DNA of 64,000 nt, taken from NCBI GenBank assembly GCA_004134995.1, contig REGP01000002.1:930001-994000 (forward strand). The letters run 5' to 3'. The translations under genes were made by a program, and so were the position numbers. This document shows, one piece after another, positions 37,036 to 45,496 of this stretch; within the stretch, counting starts at the first letter, position 1; every line of letters begins with the position of its first letter. The notes below the pieces were generated by a model. The model made no database searches, was not told where the DNA came from, and worked only from the letters and a program-made list of their open reading frames with translations. The DNA comes from Oxalobacteraceae bacterium CAVE-383 (lineage in GTDB: Bacteria > Pseudomonadota > Gammaproteobacteria > Burkholderiales > Burkholderiaceae_D).

Positions 37036-38763
37036 TTAGATCGACTTCATGCGTACATCGACCACCGCCGAGCGGCCGTTCCTGACCGCCTGCATCGCCT
37101 CCTTCAGCACCGCCGGCAAGGCATCGGCCTGGCGCACCGTATGCGCCAGCGCGCCGCCCGCCGCTTCGGCGATCCCGGCGAAGTCGGCCGAAGGGCTCAG
37201 GCTCACGCAATCGCCGAGGGTGCCGGCGCCGCCGTTGGGATGCAGCCGCTTGAAGTTTTCCTGCGTCGCGTTCCAGCCCTGGTTGTTGAAGACAATAGTC
37301 AGGAACGGCGCGTCGTAGCGGCGCGAGGTCCAGTACACCGAGGACGGATTGCCGAGGAAGAAGGCGCCGTCGCCGGTAAAGCAGATCACGTCGCTTTCGG
37401 GCGAAGCCAGTTTCGAACCCAATGCCGCGCCGCCGCCCCAGCCCAGCGAACTGCCGCCGCTGCCGAAGAAGGTGCCGGGCTTGTTGCGCGGCAGATTATT
37501 GAAAATCGCGGTGGCGCTGGTGACCGATTCGTTGATCAGGATGGTGCTGTCGGTGACTTCCTCGCGCAGGCAGGCGGTGACCCATTCCGGGGTGCAGACG
37601 TTGTCGGCCGGCATGGCGGTCTTTTTGGCCCAGCCGGCGCGCTGCTCGTCGTGCTTTTTCCGGGTCGCGGCCAGCCGCTGCTTGATTTGGTCCTGAGCGA
37701 TGCCCTTGGCGCCGTCCAGGTATTGGTTCAATTGCGACAGCGCGGCCCTGGAGTCGGCCTTGAAGAAACGGTCCGACGGCATGTACCAGAGCGGAATGGT
37801 GTCTTTCAGCGGATCGACGTCGATGTAGAACACCTTGCAGTCCGGATTCGGCACATCCTTGCTGGAAGGCATCCACGGCACGTCGCAGTCCACCACCACG
37901 ATCACGTCGGCCGCGGCGATGTGCGGCGCAGCCAGATAGCCGAGATGCAGCGGATGGCTGGCCGGGAAATTCATCTGGATCGGGCGTTCTTCCACCACCG
38001 GAATGGCAAGCCGCTCGCAGAAGCGCACCAGCTCGGCGACGCATTCCGGATTGCGGCCGGAATAGGAGGTTACCAGCAGCGGATTGCGCGCATTCGACAG
38101 CGCTTCCACGATTTCCGCGACACCATTGGCCGGCAGCGGCGACGGTGCGATCGGCTGCCATTTGGCGGCGTTCAGCGGCGTTTCCACCGCGTCCTCGGCC
38201 AGCACTTCGCGCGCGCCGGTCAGGTAGACCGGCCCCTTCGGATCGCTTTCGGCGATCTGGATCGCGCGATGCACCAGTTGCTTGACGTTCTTGCCGGTGC
38301 GGATGCTGTAATCCCATTTGACGTATTGGCGCACGATGCTGCCCTGGTCAGGCACATCCTGCAGATACGTGGCGGAACGGTTGCGGCTGCCCGGCAGCTC
38401 GCCTTCGATGGTGTACGGCGTCAGGCCGGCGAACACGAACACGGGCATGCGGCCGTGCAGCGCATTGCTGATGCCGCCGCCCATGTTCTGCGTGCCGACA
38501 TCGACGTGCACGAACACTGCCTGCGCGCGGCCGCTGACCTGCGCGTAGCCGTGCGCGGCGGCGATGGCCGCGCCTTCATGCGGGCACAGCACCACTTTCG
38601 GCATCGGCGCGCCGTTGCCGGCGGCCTTGGCCAGGCTTTCGATGATGTCCGCGTGATCGCTGCCGAGGTTGCCGAAAATATACGAGACGCCGGCTTCCTG
38701 CAGGCCGGACATCAATGCATCGGAGGCTGTATAGCGTAGATTTTGTGGTGCTGTCTGTGCCAT
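37036..38763 (-). CDS. Thiamine-diphosphate-dependent enzyme (acetolactate synthase / benzoylformate decarboxylase family)
   Basis: 575 residues, the full three-domain ThDP architecture. The N-terminal domain carries the activating Glu in VLCPHEGAAIAAAHGYAQ. The cofactor motif is CFTGDGAFFLGNPSSVYW followed by IVFNNQGWNA (GDG...NN). Length is near those of acetolactate synthases and 2-oxoacid decarboxylases. It starts one base after the stop of the aldehyde dehydrogenase gene, at the end of an operon with a 2-hydroxyacid oxidase and an Fe/2-oxoglutarate dioxygenase. That context suggests decarboxylation of a 2-oxoacid, or lysis of a 2-hydroxyacyl compound, to an aldehyde. Branched-chain synthesis is unlikely here because no small subunit or ilvC is adjacent. 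Confidence 0.88.
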   Translation of the reverse strand: MAQTAPQNLRYTASDALMSGLQEAGVSYIFGNLGSDHADIIESLAKAAGNGAPMPKVVLCPHEGAAIAAAHGYAQVSGRAQAVFVHVDVGTQNMGGGISNALHGRMPVFVFAGLTPYTIEGELPGSRNRSATYLQDVPDQGSIVRQYVKWDYSIRTGKNVKQLVHRAIQIAESDPKGPVYLTGAREVLAEDAVETPLNAAKWQPIAPSPLPANGVAEIVEALSNARNPLLVTSYSGRNPECVAELVRFCERLAIPVVEERPIQMNFPASHPLHLGYLAAPHIAAADVIVVVDCDVPWMPSSKDVPNPDCKVFYIDVDPLKDTIPLWYMPSDRFFKADSRAALSQLNQYLDGAKGIAQDQIKQRLAATRKKHDEQRAGWAKKTAMPADNVCTPEWVTACLREEVTDSTILINESVTSATAIFNNLPRNKPGTFFGSGGSSLGWGGGAALGSKLASPESDVICFTGDGAFFLGNPSSVYWTSRRYDAPFLTIVFNNQGWNATQENFKRLHPNGGAGTLGDCVSLSPSADFAGIAEAAGGALAHTVRQADALPAVLKEAMQAVRNGRSAVVDVRMKSI

Positions 38764-38764
38764 C

Positions 38765-40270
38765 TTAATTCGTCCCTTTGACGTTTGCGTGGTTCTTGCT
38801 GCTGGTGAGATTTTTCTTGTTCAGGCTGATCGCGTGGTATTCGATGTATTCGGCCAGGCCGATGGTGGTGCGCACGCGGCCGATGCCGCTCTGCTTGACG
38901 CCGCCGAACGGCAGGTGGCGGTCGCCCAGGCTGGTGCGCGCATGGCTGTTGATGAAGGTGACGCCGGCTTCGATGCGCTGCGCCAGTTTCAGGCCGCGGT
39001 CGAAATCGCCGGTCCAGATCGACGACGCCAGGCCGTGCTCGGTGCTGTTGGCCATCTGCACGGCTTCGTCTTCGGTGTTGTAGGCCACCACCGGAATGAT
39101 CGGTCCGAACTGTTCGCTCTGCACTACCTCGGCGGTCGGGGCGACGTTGCTGATGACGGCCGGGCGCAGGTAATAGCCCTGGTCCCAGGTAGCGGGATCG
39201 ACCTTGCCGCCGAGTTCCTGCACGGTGGCGCCGCTGGCGCGGGTGCGTTCCAGCAGGCCCTTGATGAAATTGAACTGATTCTTGTTGTTGACCGGCGCCA
39301 GCGTCGCGCGCGGATCGAGGCCGTAGCCGACTTGCAGCTTGTCGATGGCGGCGCACAGCACGGCCAGGAATTTGTCGTGCAGCGATTTCGGCACGTAGAT
39401 GCGCTTGACGGCGTAGCAGACCTGTCCCGAGCGCGGGAAAATGCGGCGCACCAGTTCCGGCACCACTTCCGCCGGATCGGCGTCGTCCAGGATGATGGCG
39501 GGATCGTTGCCGCCCAGTTCCAGGCCGATGTTCTTGATCGATTCCGCGGCCGCCGCCATGACTGCGCGGCCGGTATTGATGCTGCCGGTGAACGATACCT
39601 TGCGCACCAGCGGATGCCTGGTCAGCGCCGGGCCGGATTCGCCGTCGCCGTTGAGGACGTTGAGCACGCCCGGCGGGAAAAAGCCGGCCACGGTCTGCAG
39701 CGCCTGGGTCAGCGCCACGGGCGCGAACGGCGAAGGCTTGATCACCAGCGTATTGCCGCAGGCCAGCGCCGGGCCGACCTTGGACATCGCCAGGCCCATG
39801 GGCGCGTTCCACGGGATGATCGCGGCGATCACGCCGATCGGCGCTTTTTCGACGCGGATGAGGGATTCGCCGTCTTCCACGGTTTCGGCCTGCAGGAATG
39901 CTTCCGTAATGGCGGCGGCTTCGCGCAGCGTCTGGTAGCCGTTGACCACGTCGCGCTTGGTGTCGGCCAGGAGCATGCCCTGTTCGCGCACCAGCGTGGT
40001 GGCCAGATCGCCGGCGATGGCTTCGAGCGCATCGGCGGCCTGCAGCAGCAGGCGGTTGCGCTCCTGCACCGGCACGTCGCGCCAGGTCTGCGCGGCCTGG
40101 TGGGCGCCGTCCACGGCGGCGTCGACGTCCTTGACGGTGGCCGTGGCAACCGTCGCCACGACTTCGGAGAAGTTGCCCGGATCGCGCACTTCGAAATAAT
40201 GATCGGCCGGCCGGGTTTGCAGATTGACGACCAGATCGATCTTGATCGGTGGGGTTGAGGTATCGGGCAT
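38765..40270 (-). CDS. Aldehyde dehydrogenase family protein
   Basis: 501 residues, typical NAD(P)-dependent ALDH length. Visible features: AIIPWNAPMGLAMSKVGPAL (cofactor and catalytic Asn), the general base Glu in IGLELGGNDPAIIL, the nucleophile Cys in SGQVCYAVKRIYVP, and SEQFGPIIPVVAYN. All catalytic residues are present. It lies one base before the ThDP gene and 67 bases after the FMN oxidase gene. It probably oxidises the aldehyde made by the ThDP enzyme to the acid. Confidence 0.92.
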   Translation of the reverse strand: MPDTSTPPIKIDLVVNLQTRPADHYFEVRDPGNFSEVVATVATATVKDVDAAVDGAHQAAQTWRDVPVQERNRLLLQAADALEAIAGDLATTLVREQGMLLADTKRDVVNGYQTLREAAAITEAFLQAETVEDGESLIRVEKAPIGVIAAIIPWNAPMGLAMSKVGPALACGNTLVIKPSPFAPVALTQALQTVAGFFPPGVLNVLNGDGESGPALTRHPLVRKVSFTGSINTGRAVMAAAAESIKNIGLELGGNDPAIILDDADPAEVVPELVRRIFPRSGQVCYAVKRIYVPKSLHDKFLAVLCAAIDKLQVGYGLDPRATLAPVNNKNQFNFIKGLLERTRASGATVQELGGKVDPATWDQGYYLRPAVISNVAPTAEVVQSEQFGPIIPVVAYNTEDEAVQMANSTEHGLASSIWTGDFDRGLKLAQRIEAGVTFINSHARTSLGDRHLPFGGVKQSGIGRVRTTIGLAEYIEYHAISLNKKNLTSSKNHANVKGTN

Positions 40271-40337
40271 TTTGTCTCTCCGTAAAATGGGTTTGAGGTT
40301 TTGTTTTGGTTTTCGTTTTTAGATTTGCTTTGTATTG

Positions 40338-41504
40338 CTATTCGGTCCGGCCGCGCCAGATGACGTCGTCCGACAATTGTTCGACGCGCTGGCAGCCGAC
40401 GTAGGCCATGGTGCGCCGCATTTCGGCTTTCAGGATGGCGAGCGCCTTGGCCGCGCCCGCTTCGCCGCCGGCGCCGACGCCGTACAGCGTGGCGCGGCCG
40501 GTCAGCACGCCCTTGGCGCCCAGCGCCAGGCATTTGACGATGTCGCTGCCGCGCCGGATGCCGGAGTCCACCAGCACCGTGGTGCGATCGCCGACCGCCG
40601 CCGCGATGCCGGGCAGCACCTCCAGCGTGGATGGCGCGCTGTCCATGCTGCGCCCGCCATGGTTCGATACGACGATGCCGTCAACGCCGCGCGCCACCGC
40701 CTGGCGCGCATCGTCGACGCGCATCACGCCCTTGACGATCAGCTTGCCGGGCCATATTTCGCGCAGCCGGTCGACGTCTTCCCAGCCCAGCCGGTCGGCC
40801 TGCAGCGCCTTGGCGGCGGTGGCCTTGCCGGTGAACTTGTGCTGGTACTTGTCGGGAAAGTTGACGTGGCGCGGCATGCCGGGTCCGGCCATGTAGCGGC
40901 CCAGCACCGTGGCCAGCCATTCGGGATGGCGCAGCGCATCGATCACGCTGCGCGCATTCAGCTTGTACGGCATGCTGAAGCCGTTGCGCTGGTCATGTTC
41001 GCGATTGGGCTTGTGCGGAATGTCGACGGTCCAGATCAGCGTGTCGAAACCGGCGCGCGCCGCGCGTTTGATCAGTTCGTACGACAGCGCCTTTTCACGC
41101 CACATGTAAAGCTGGAACCAGAGCTGGCCGCCGGCCTGCTCGGCCACCTTTTCCATCGAGGTATTGGAACCGGTGGCCAAGGTGAACGGCACGCCGGCCT
41201 TGGCGGCAGCCTTGGCCAGTTCGAGTTCGCCCTGATACCAGCACATGCCGGCCACGCCGGTCGGCGCGATGATCAGCGGCATCGCGGCGGGCCGGCCGAA
41301 AATTTCGGTTTCGGTGCGCACGTCGGAAACGTCGGTCAGCACCCGATGCAGCAGCTTGGCGCTGTCCAGTGCGCGGCGGTTGTTGTCGACGGCAAGCTGG
41401 TCCTCGGTGCCTTTGTCGACATACTGGAAAACGCCTTGCGGCAGGCGGCGCCGCGCGGCTTCGCGCAGGTCGGCGATGTTGTAGCAGCGGTCCAGGCGTG
41501 ACAC
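40338..41504 (-). CDS. FMN-dependent 2-hydroxyacid oxidase or dehydrogenase
   Basis: About 388 residues of the lactate/mandelate/glycolate oxidase family (TIM barrel, FMN). Recognised parts: YNIADLREAARRRLPQGVFQ near the start, PLIIAPTGVAGMCWYQGELE, the catalytic His in VVSNHGGRSMDSAP, LVDSGIRRGSDIVKCLALGA and GRATLYGVGAGGEAG. A GTG at 41504 with AGG upstream is chosen as start; the open frame continues to 41768 but would overlap the upstream dioxygenase gene. Reaction: oxidation of an L-2-hydroxyacid to the 2-oxoacid. Sits between the dioxygenase and ALDH genes. Confidence 0.88.
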   Translation of the reverse strand: MSRLDRCYNIADLREAARRRLPQGVFQYVDKGTEDQLAVDNNRRALDSAKLLHRVLTDVSDVRTETEIFGRPAAMPLIIAPTGVAGMCWYQGELELAKAAAKAGVPFTLATGSNTSMEKVAEQAGGQLWFQLYMWREKALSYELIKRAARAGFDTLIWTVDIPHKPNREHDQRNGFSMPYKLNARSVIDALRHPEWLATVLGRYMAGPGMPRHVNFPDKYQHKFTGKATAAKALQADRLGWEDVDRLREIWPGKLIVKGVMRVDDARQAVARGVDGIVVSNHGGRSMDSAPSTLEVLPGIAAAVGDRTTVLVDSGIRRGSDIVKCLALGAKGVLTGRATLYGVGAGGEAGAAKALAILKAEMRRTMAYVGCQRVEQLSDDVIWRGRTE

Positions 41505-41518
41505 TGAATACCTGCCGT

Positions 41519-42595
41519 TCAGGCTAATTGATGCACGTCGAGCGGCACCGTCAGCGCGACGCCGGCCGGCAGCACGCCGCGGCCGCGGTAGCCTTCGCGC
41601 TGCGCGCGCGGGATGGGGCGGTTGTCCGGATCCGACAGCCACAGCCGCAGCAGATGGCGCTTGCGTTCCGGTTCCGGCCAGTCTTCGTAGTCGCGCCGGG
41701 TATGCAGGGCGACGTAGTTGTTGAGGAATTGCACATCGCCCGGCTTGAACGGAATGTCGGTCAGGCATTCCTCGCAGATTTCACGGTAGACCTTGATGGC
41801 TTCCTGCTGGAGCGGCGTCAGCGGCGGCACGCCCGGCAGGCCGGACGCCTTGTCGATCGCCGAGCCGGCGCCGGTGGCGCTGAAGTAGCCTTCGGCAAAC
41901 GAGAAAATCGGTTGCGTGTACCAGGGTTCCTGGCCCGGATTCACATCGCCCTTGCGCGAACGGTAGAAGTCCTGGTTCAGCACCGCGACCAGGTCCGGCC
42001 GGCGCTCCAGCATGATGTTGTGCACCGATACCGAACTGGCCACGCAGCTGGCGCCGCCGCTTTTCGAGGTCTGCAGGCACAGCAGGCCGACGTAGTCGCA
42101 GGGATCGGCGTGGCAGCGCATTTCCTGCTTGGTCAGATAGCCGCGCGTGGTCGGATCGGCATAGTCGCCGCCCAGATCCTTGACGTGGCCGAGCAGGTGG
42201 CCCTTCATGTTCTGCGACATCTGCTGGCCGAGGAAAGTACCCATGCCGAGGTAGGCGATGGCGATGCCTTCGCGGTCCAGCCGGTCGATCGGAAAATTGC
42301 GCAGCATCACCAGGCCGCGGCCGTTGCGCAGTTCCTGGCGCACATCGTTCATCACATCGCGGAAACTGCCCTTCAGCAGGAAATTCTGTTTATTGACTTC
42401 TTCCGGCGTGAAGCCGTTTTCGCGCAACTGGCCGGTGGCGTCGACCAAGGCGTCGGCGTCGGATTCGGTGATGTGATAGCTCCAGTTCTCCACGTCGCCG
42501 AGTGAATGCGGCGCCCAGCCGGCCGGATCGATCACGGGGGACATCGGCTGGGCCGGCAGGCGTTTCGCGCTTTTGAAGGTACGGAAATCTGGCAT
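41519..42595 (-). CDS. TauD/TfdA-family Fe(II)/2-oxoglutarate dioxygenase
   Basis: 358 residues. The iron-binding His-x-Asp is in MRCHADPCDYVGLLCLQTS and the distal His in LNNYVALHTRRDYEDWPEP, with the 2-oxoglutarate-binding Arg in RHLLRLW. These enzymes hydroxylate an unactivated carbon using O2 and 2-oxoglutarate. It is the first gene of a four-gene minus-strand operon and lies beside a LysR regulator transcribed the same way. Position suggests the first, hydroxylating step of the pathway. The substrate is not visible. Confidence 0.88.
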   Translation of the reverse strand: MPDFRTFKSAKRLPAQPMSPVIDPAGWAPHSLGDVENWSYHITESDADALVDATGQLRENGFTPEEVNKQNFLLKGSFRDVMNDVRQELRNGRGLVMLRNFPIDRLDREGIAIAYLGMGTFLGQQMSQNMKGHLLGHVKDLGGDYADPTTRGYLTKQEMRCHADPCDYVGLLCLQTSKSGGASCVASSVSVHNIMLERRPDLVAVLNQDFYRSRKGDVNPGQEPWYTQPIFSFAEGYFSATGAGSAIDKASGLPGVPPLTPLQQEAIKVYREICEECLTDIPFKPGDVQFLNNYVALHTRRDYEDWPEPERKRHLLRLWLSDPDNRPIPRAQREGYRGRGVLPAGVALTVPLDVHQLA

Positions 42596-42734
42596 GGCTG
42601 TCTCGCAATATTTTTTGATGTCGATGCAGCCATTCTAGGACCGCGATGGCGGCGCAGCCATCGCAATTCGATTAATAGTCCATCGAATTTCGTTATTGCA
42701 AGATCAGGCGAAACAGGAGGCCGACGAAGCGGGA

Positions 42735-43967
42735 TCAATCGTCCGGATTCAGTTCCAGTTCGCGGGCCACCTGCTGGATGGCCGTCATCAATGCCGCGGC
42801 GCCGGGCGAAGGGTGGCTTTTGACGCGCTGCGTCAAGGCGATCACGCGCGCGCTTCTTTCGAATTCGAAGTCCAGCATTTGCAGGATGCCGAGCTTGCGC
42901 TCCATATCCAGCTGCTGCGGCGAAATCGCCGTGATCAGATCGCTGCCGAGCAAGAGGCCGCGCAGGATCGACAGGTCGCTGGTTTCGATCGGGCTTTTCG
43001 GCAGCGAGCCGCTGACATGATTGAAGGCCTGGTCGAACAGATCGCGCGTCGGCGTGTGGCGCGCGGGCAGGATCCATTCGGCGCGCATCAGGTCGTCGAC
43101 GCTGACTTTCGCCAGCCGCGTCAAAGGATGGCCCTTGCGCACGAACACCGACATTTTGTCGGTCATCAGCGGCGTATCGACCATGCCCTGCAGCGGATAG
43201 CCGGGACGCAGGGTGCCGAGCATGAAGTCGAGGTCGCCCGAACGCAGGCCGGCGGCCAGATCGCGGCCTTCGACCGTTTCGATGCGCACCAGCGGATGTT
43301 GTTTCAGCACCCGCGTGATGGCGCGCGGCAGAATCACGGTGCGGGAAAGCGGATGCGCGCCGACCGTCACCAGCCCCTGCGTCTTGCCGTGCAGCGCGGC
43401 GATGTCGGCTTCGACGTGGCGCAGCTCGGCCAGCGCCAGCTTGGTGCGCAATACCAGGATCTCGCCGGCCTCGTTGAGCATCATGCCTTTCGCGGTGCGG
43501 ATGAACAGCGCAATGCCGAGGCTGGCTTCCAGTTCGGTAATGGCCGCGCTGACCGCCGGCTGCGTGATGCCGAGCAGATTGGCCACGGTGGGCATATGGT
43601 GGGATTCGGCCAGCGTGACGAAGATCTGCAGCCGGTCCTTGTTGAACAGCATGTCGAAGATGGGCGCGTTCAGGGAGCCGTTGGCCTTGCGGATGCGCGA
43701 CGCCATTTCATCGCGCGCCAGGCGGAATTCATTGGCCGCGCGATGGGCGCGGTACAGCAGCGACTGGCCGAAGGCGGTCGGCAGCATGCCGTTCGATTTG
43801 CGTTCGAACAGGCCGACGCCGAGCATGGTTTCCATCTCGTGGATGGAGCGCGAAATCGCCGATTGGGCGCGATACAGGGATTCCGCCGCCTTGCTGACGC
43901 TGCCCGATTCGGCCACCGCGATGAACGCGCGCAAGTGCCGCAGATTGATGCTGGTGCTGGTCTTCAT
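42735..43967 (-). CDS. LysR-type regulator with two tandem HTH domains
   Basis: 410 residues, about 100 more than a standard LysR protein. Residues about 8-70 are a full LysR winged HTH (LRHLRAFIAVAESGSVSKAA, then AISRSIHEMETMLGVGLFER). Residues about 111-175 are a second one (RLQIFVTLAESHHMPTVANL, then AVSAAITELEASLGIALFIR). One effector domain follows (190-400, with the usual PLSRTVILPRAITRVLKQHP start). It is upstream of and co-oriented with the dioxygenase operon and divergent from a solute-binding protein gene at 44141, so it probably controls one or both. The 173-base gap 43968-44140 holds the shared control region; no clear T-N11-A site was assigned. Confidence 0.9.
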   Translation of the reverse strand: MKTSTSINLRHLRAFIAVAESGSVSKAAESLYRAQSAISRSIHEMETMLGVGLFERKSNGMLPTAFGQSLLYRAHRAANEFRLARDEMASRIRKANGSLNAPIFDMLFNKDRLQIFVTLAESHHMPTVANLLGITQPAVSAAITELEASLGIALFIRTAKGMMLNEAGEILVLRTKLALAELRHVEADIAALHGKTQGLVTVGAHPLSRTVILPRAITRVLKQHPLVRIETVEGRDLAAGLRSGDLDFMLGTLRPGYPLQGMVDTPLMTDKMSVFVRKGHPLTRLAKVSVDDLMRAEWILPARHTPTRDLFDQAFNHVSGSLPKSPIETSDLSILRGLLLGSDLITAISPQQLDMERKLGILQMLDFEFERSARVIALTQRVKSHPSPGAAALMTAIQQVARELELNPDD

Positions 43968-44140
43968 TTTTGGATAGGCGCGGATAAAGCGGATAAGATA
44001 GGGTTTGCGGCAGTCCCGATATTGCCATAATTTTGCCGCGTATGGTTTTTAGTCGATAAGGAAATTCGATAGATATTTAAACGGATTGCGATGGTCAGCG
44101 CGATAGAAACGGTCGAGAATCTTTTTTAATAACAAATATT

Positions 44141-45214
44141 ATGGAGAACGTTTTGAATTTCTTTAACCTGAAATCCATCGCCGCCGCGCTGACGGTTGCG
44201 ATTGCCGCTTCGGCTTCAGCGGCCTTTGCCGCCGACGCCGCACCCGCTTCTCCCATCCCCGGCATGGCTGCCTACAAGGGCGCCGACCGCCAGCAAAAGC
44301 TGGTTGCCGCGGCGCAAAAGGAAGGGTCGGTCACGCTTTACACTTCCATTACCAATGAAATCGCGCAGAAGCTGATCGCCGACTTCGATGCCAAATACGG
44401 CATCAAGGTCAAGTTATGGCGCTCCGGCGACGGCGTGGTGCTGCAGCGCATGATGTCCGAGCGCGCCGCCGGCCATCCTGCGTTCGACGCGGTCAATATC
44501 GGCTCGGTCGAAATGGAAATGGCGCATCGCGAAAAGCTGCTGCAATCGTTCAAATCGCCGGCGCAGGACAATCTGGTGCCGGGCGCCGTCGGCTCCAACA
44601 ACGAATATGCCGCCACCTTCGTCAACCTGATGCTGCAGGCGTATAACACCAATGCAGTCAAGAAAGAGGAATTGCCGAAGTCCTACGCCGACCTGCTCGA
44701 TCCGAGGTGGAAAGGCCGCCTCGGCATCGAAGCCACCGACGAGGAATGGTTCTATGCGATGGTCACCCACATGGGCGAAGAGAAGGGCCTCAAGTATTTC
44801 CGAGATCTGGTGGCGACCAACAAGCCGTCGCTGCGCACCGGCCACTCGCTGCTGGGCAACCTGGTCGCCAGCGGCGAAGTGCCGCTCGGCCTGACGGTGT
44901 ATGCGCATACGGTGCTGGCGGCGAAGAAGAAGGGCGCGCCGATCGACTACGTGCTGCTGGATCCGGCCATCGGCGTGTCGTTCAGCATGGGTTTGTCCAA
45001 TTTGGCGCCGCATCCGAACGCCGCGCTGCTGTTCTATGAATACATGCTCGGCGACGGCCAGAAAATCATTGCCGACCTCGATTACACGCCGACCAACAAG
45101 AATATCGATACCCCGTTCCGCAATACCAAGTATCTGCTGACCAACCAGCCGAAATTCCTGGACCAGTACGATAAATGGGAAAAGCTGTGGAACGACATCA
45201 TGGTGAAAAGGTAA
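44141..45214 (+). CDS. Periplasmic extracellular solute-binding protein
   Basis: 357 residues with a signal peptide (IAAALTVAIAASASAAFA, cleaved near AFA-AD). The mature part has the type II periplasmic-binding fold of the iron/thiamine/polyamine-type (SBP_bac) families: AAQKEGSVTLYTSITNE, KYGIKVKLWRSGDGVVLQRM and YNTNAVKKEELPKSYADLL. It ends DIMVKR. No permease or ATPase gene is in the window. Three paralogues are nearby (45497, 54036 and 56013). A role as a receptor for an uptake system encoded elsewhere, or as a sensory binding protein, is inferred. Confidence 0.9.
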   Translation: MENVLNFFNLKSIAAALTVAIAASASAAFAADAAPASPIPGMAAYKGADRQQKLVAAAQKEGSVTLYTSITNEIAQKLIADFDAKYGIKVKLWRSGDGVVLQRMMSERAAGHPAFDAVNIGSVEMEMAHREKLLQSFKSPAQDNLVPGAVGSNNEYAATFVNLMLQAYNTNAVKKEELPKSYADLLDPRWKGRLGIEATDEEWFYAMVTHMGEEKGLKYFRDLVATNKPSLRTGHSLLGNLVASGEVPLGLTVYAHTVLAAKKKGAPIDYVLLDPAIGVSFSMGLSNLAPHPNAALLFYEYMLGDGQKIIADLDYTPTNKNIDTPFRNTKYLLTNQPKFLDQYDKWEKLWNDIMVKR

Positions 45215-45236
45215 TGCATTTGCAATGAGTCCCGGG

Positions 45237-45364
45237 GACGCTGGCGCGGCGTTTGGCGAGGCCGGGCGTTGTACTGCGTTCGTGTCCTCCGCCGGCCTGC
45301 GGCCGTCTCCCCCTTTACCTCACTTCGCACAACACCCGGCCTCGCCAAACGCCGCACCAGCTTC
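45237..45364. repeat. Long palindromic intergenic element, copy 2
   Basis: Outer stem 45246-45266 / 45335-45355 is 21 perfect pairs and extends outward after one mismatch. The same C/A mismatch (45267/45334) and inner GTTGT/ACAAC stem (45268-45272 / 45329-45333) as copy 1 follow. The 56-base interior (45273-45328) is the same length as in copy 1 and differs at about six positions. The outer-stem sequence is unrelated to copy 1, yet both pair. It starts 22 bases after the solute-binding protein stop. The rest of 45215-45496 holds no gene. Confidence 0.85.
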
Positions 45365-45496
45365 TTTTGTAATTTCGGCGCGCCATAACCGAGGGTTATG
45401 CTCAATTACTTAAAACATCACGTTACATAATTTTTGTCAGGTTATATGTTTAGCCGATAGTTCCGAAAATAATCAAAAGCCTGAGGAGCGAGACAA

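Noticed and set aside
40338-41768. Longer version of the 2-hydroxyacid oxidase
   Set aside because: The added 88 residues have no family similarity and would overlap the dioxygenase gene; GTG 41504 has a ribosome site.
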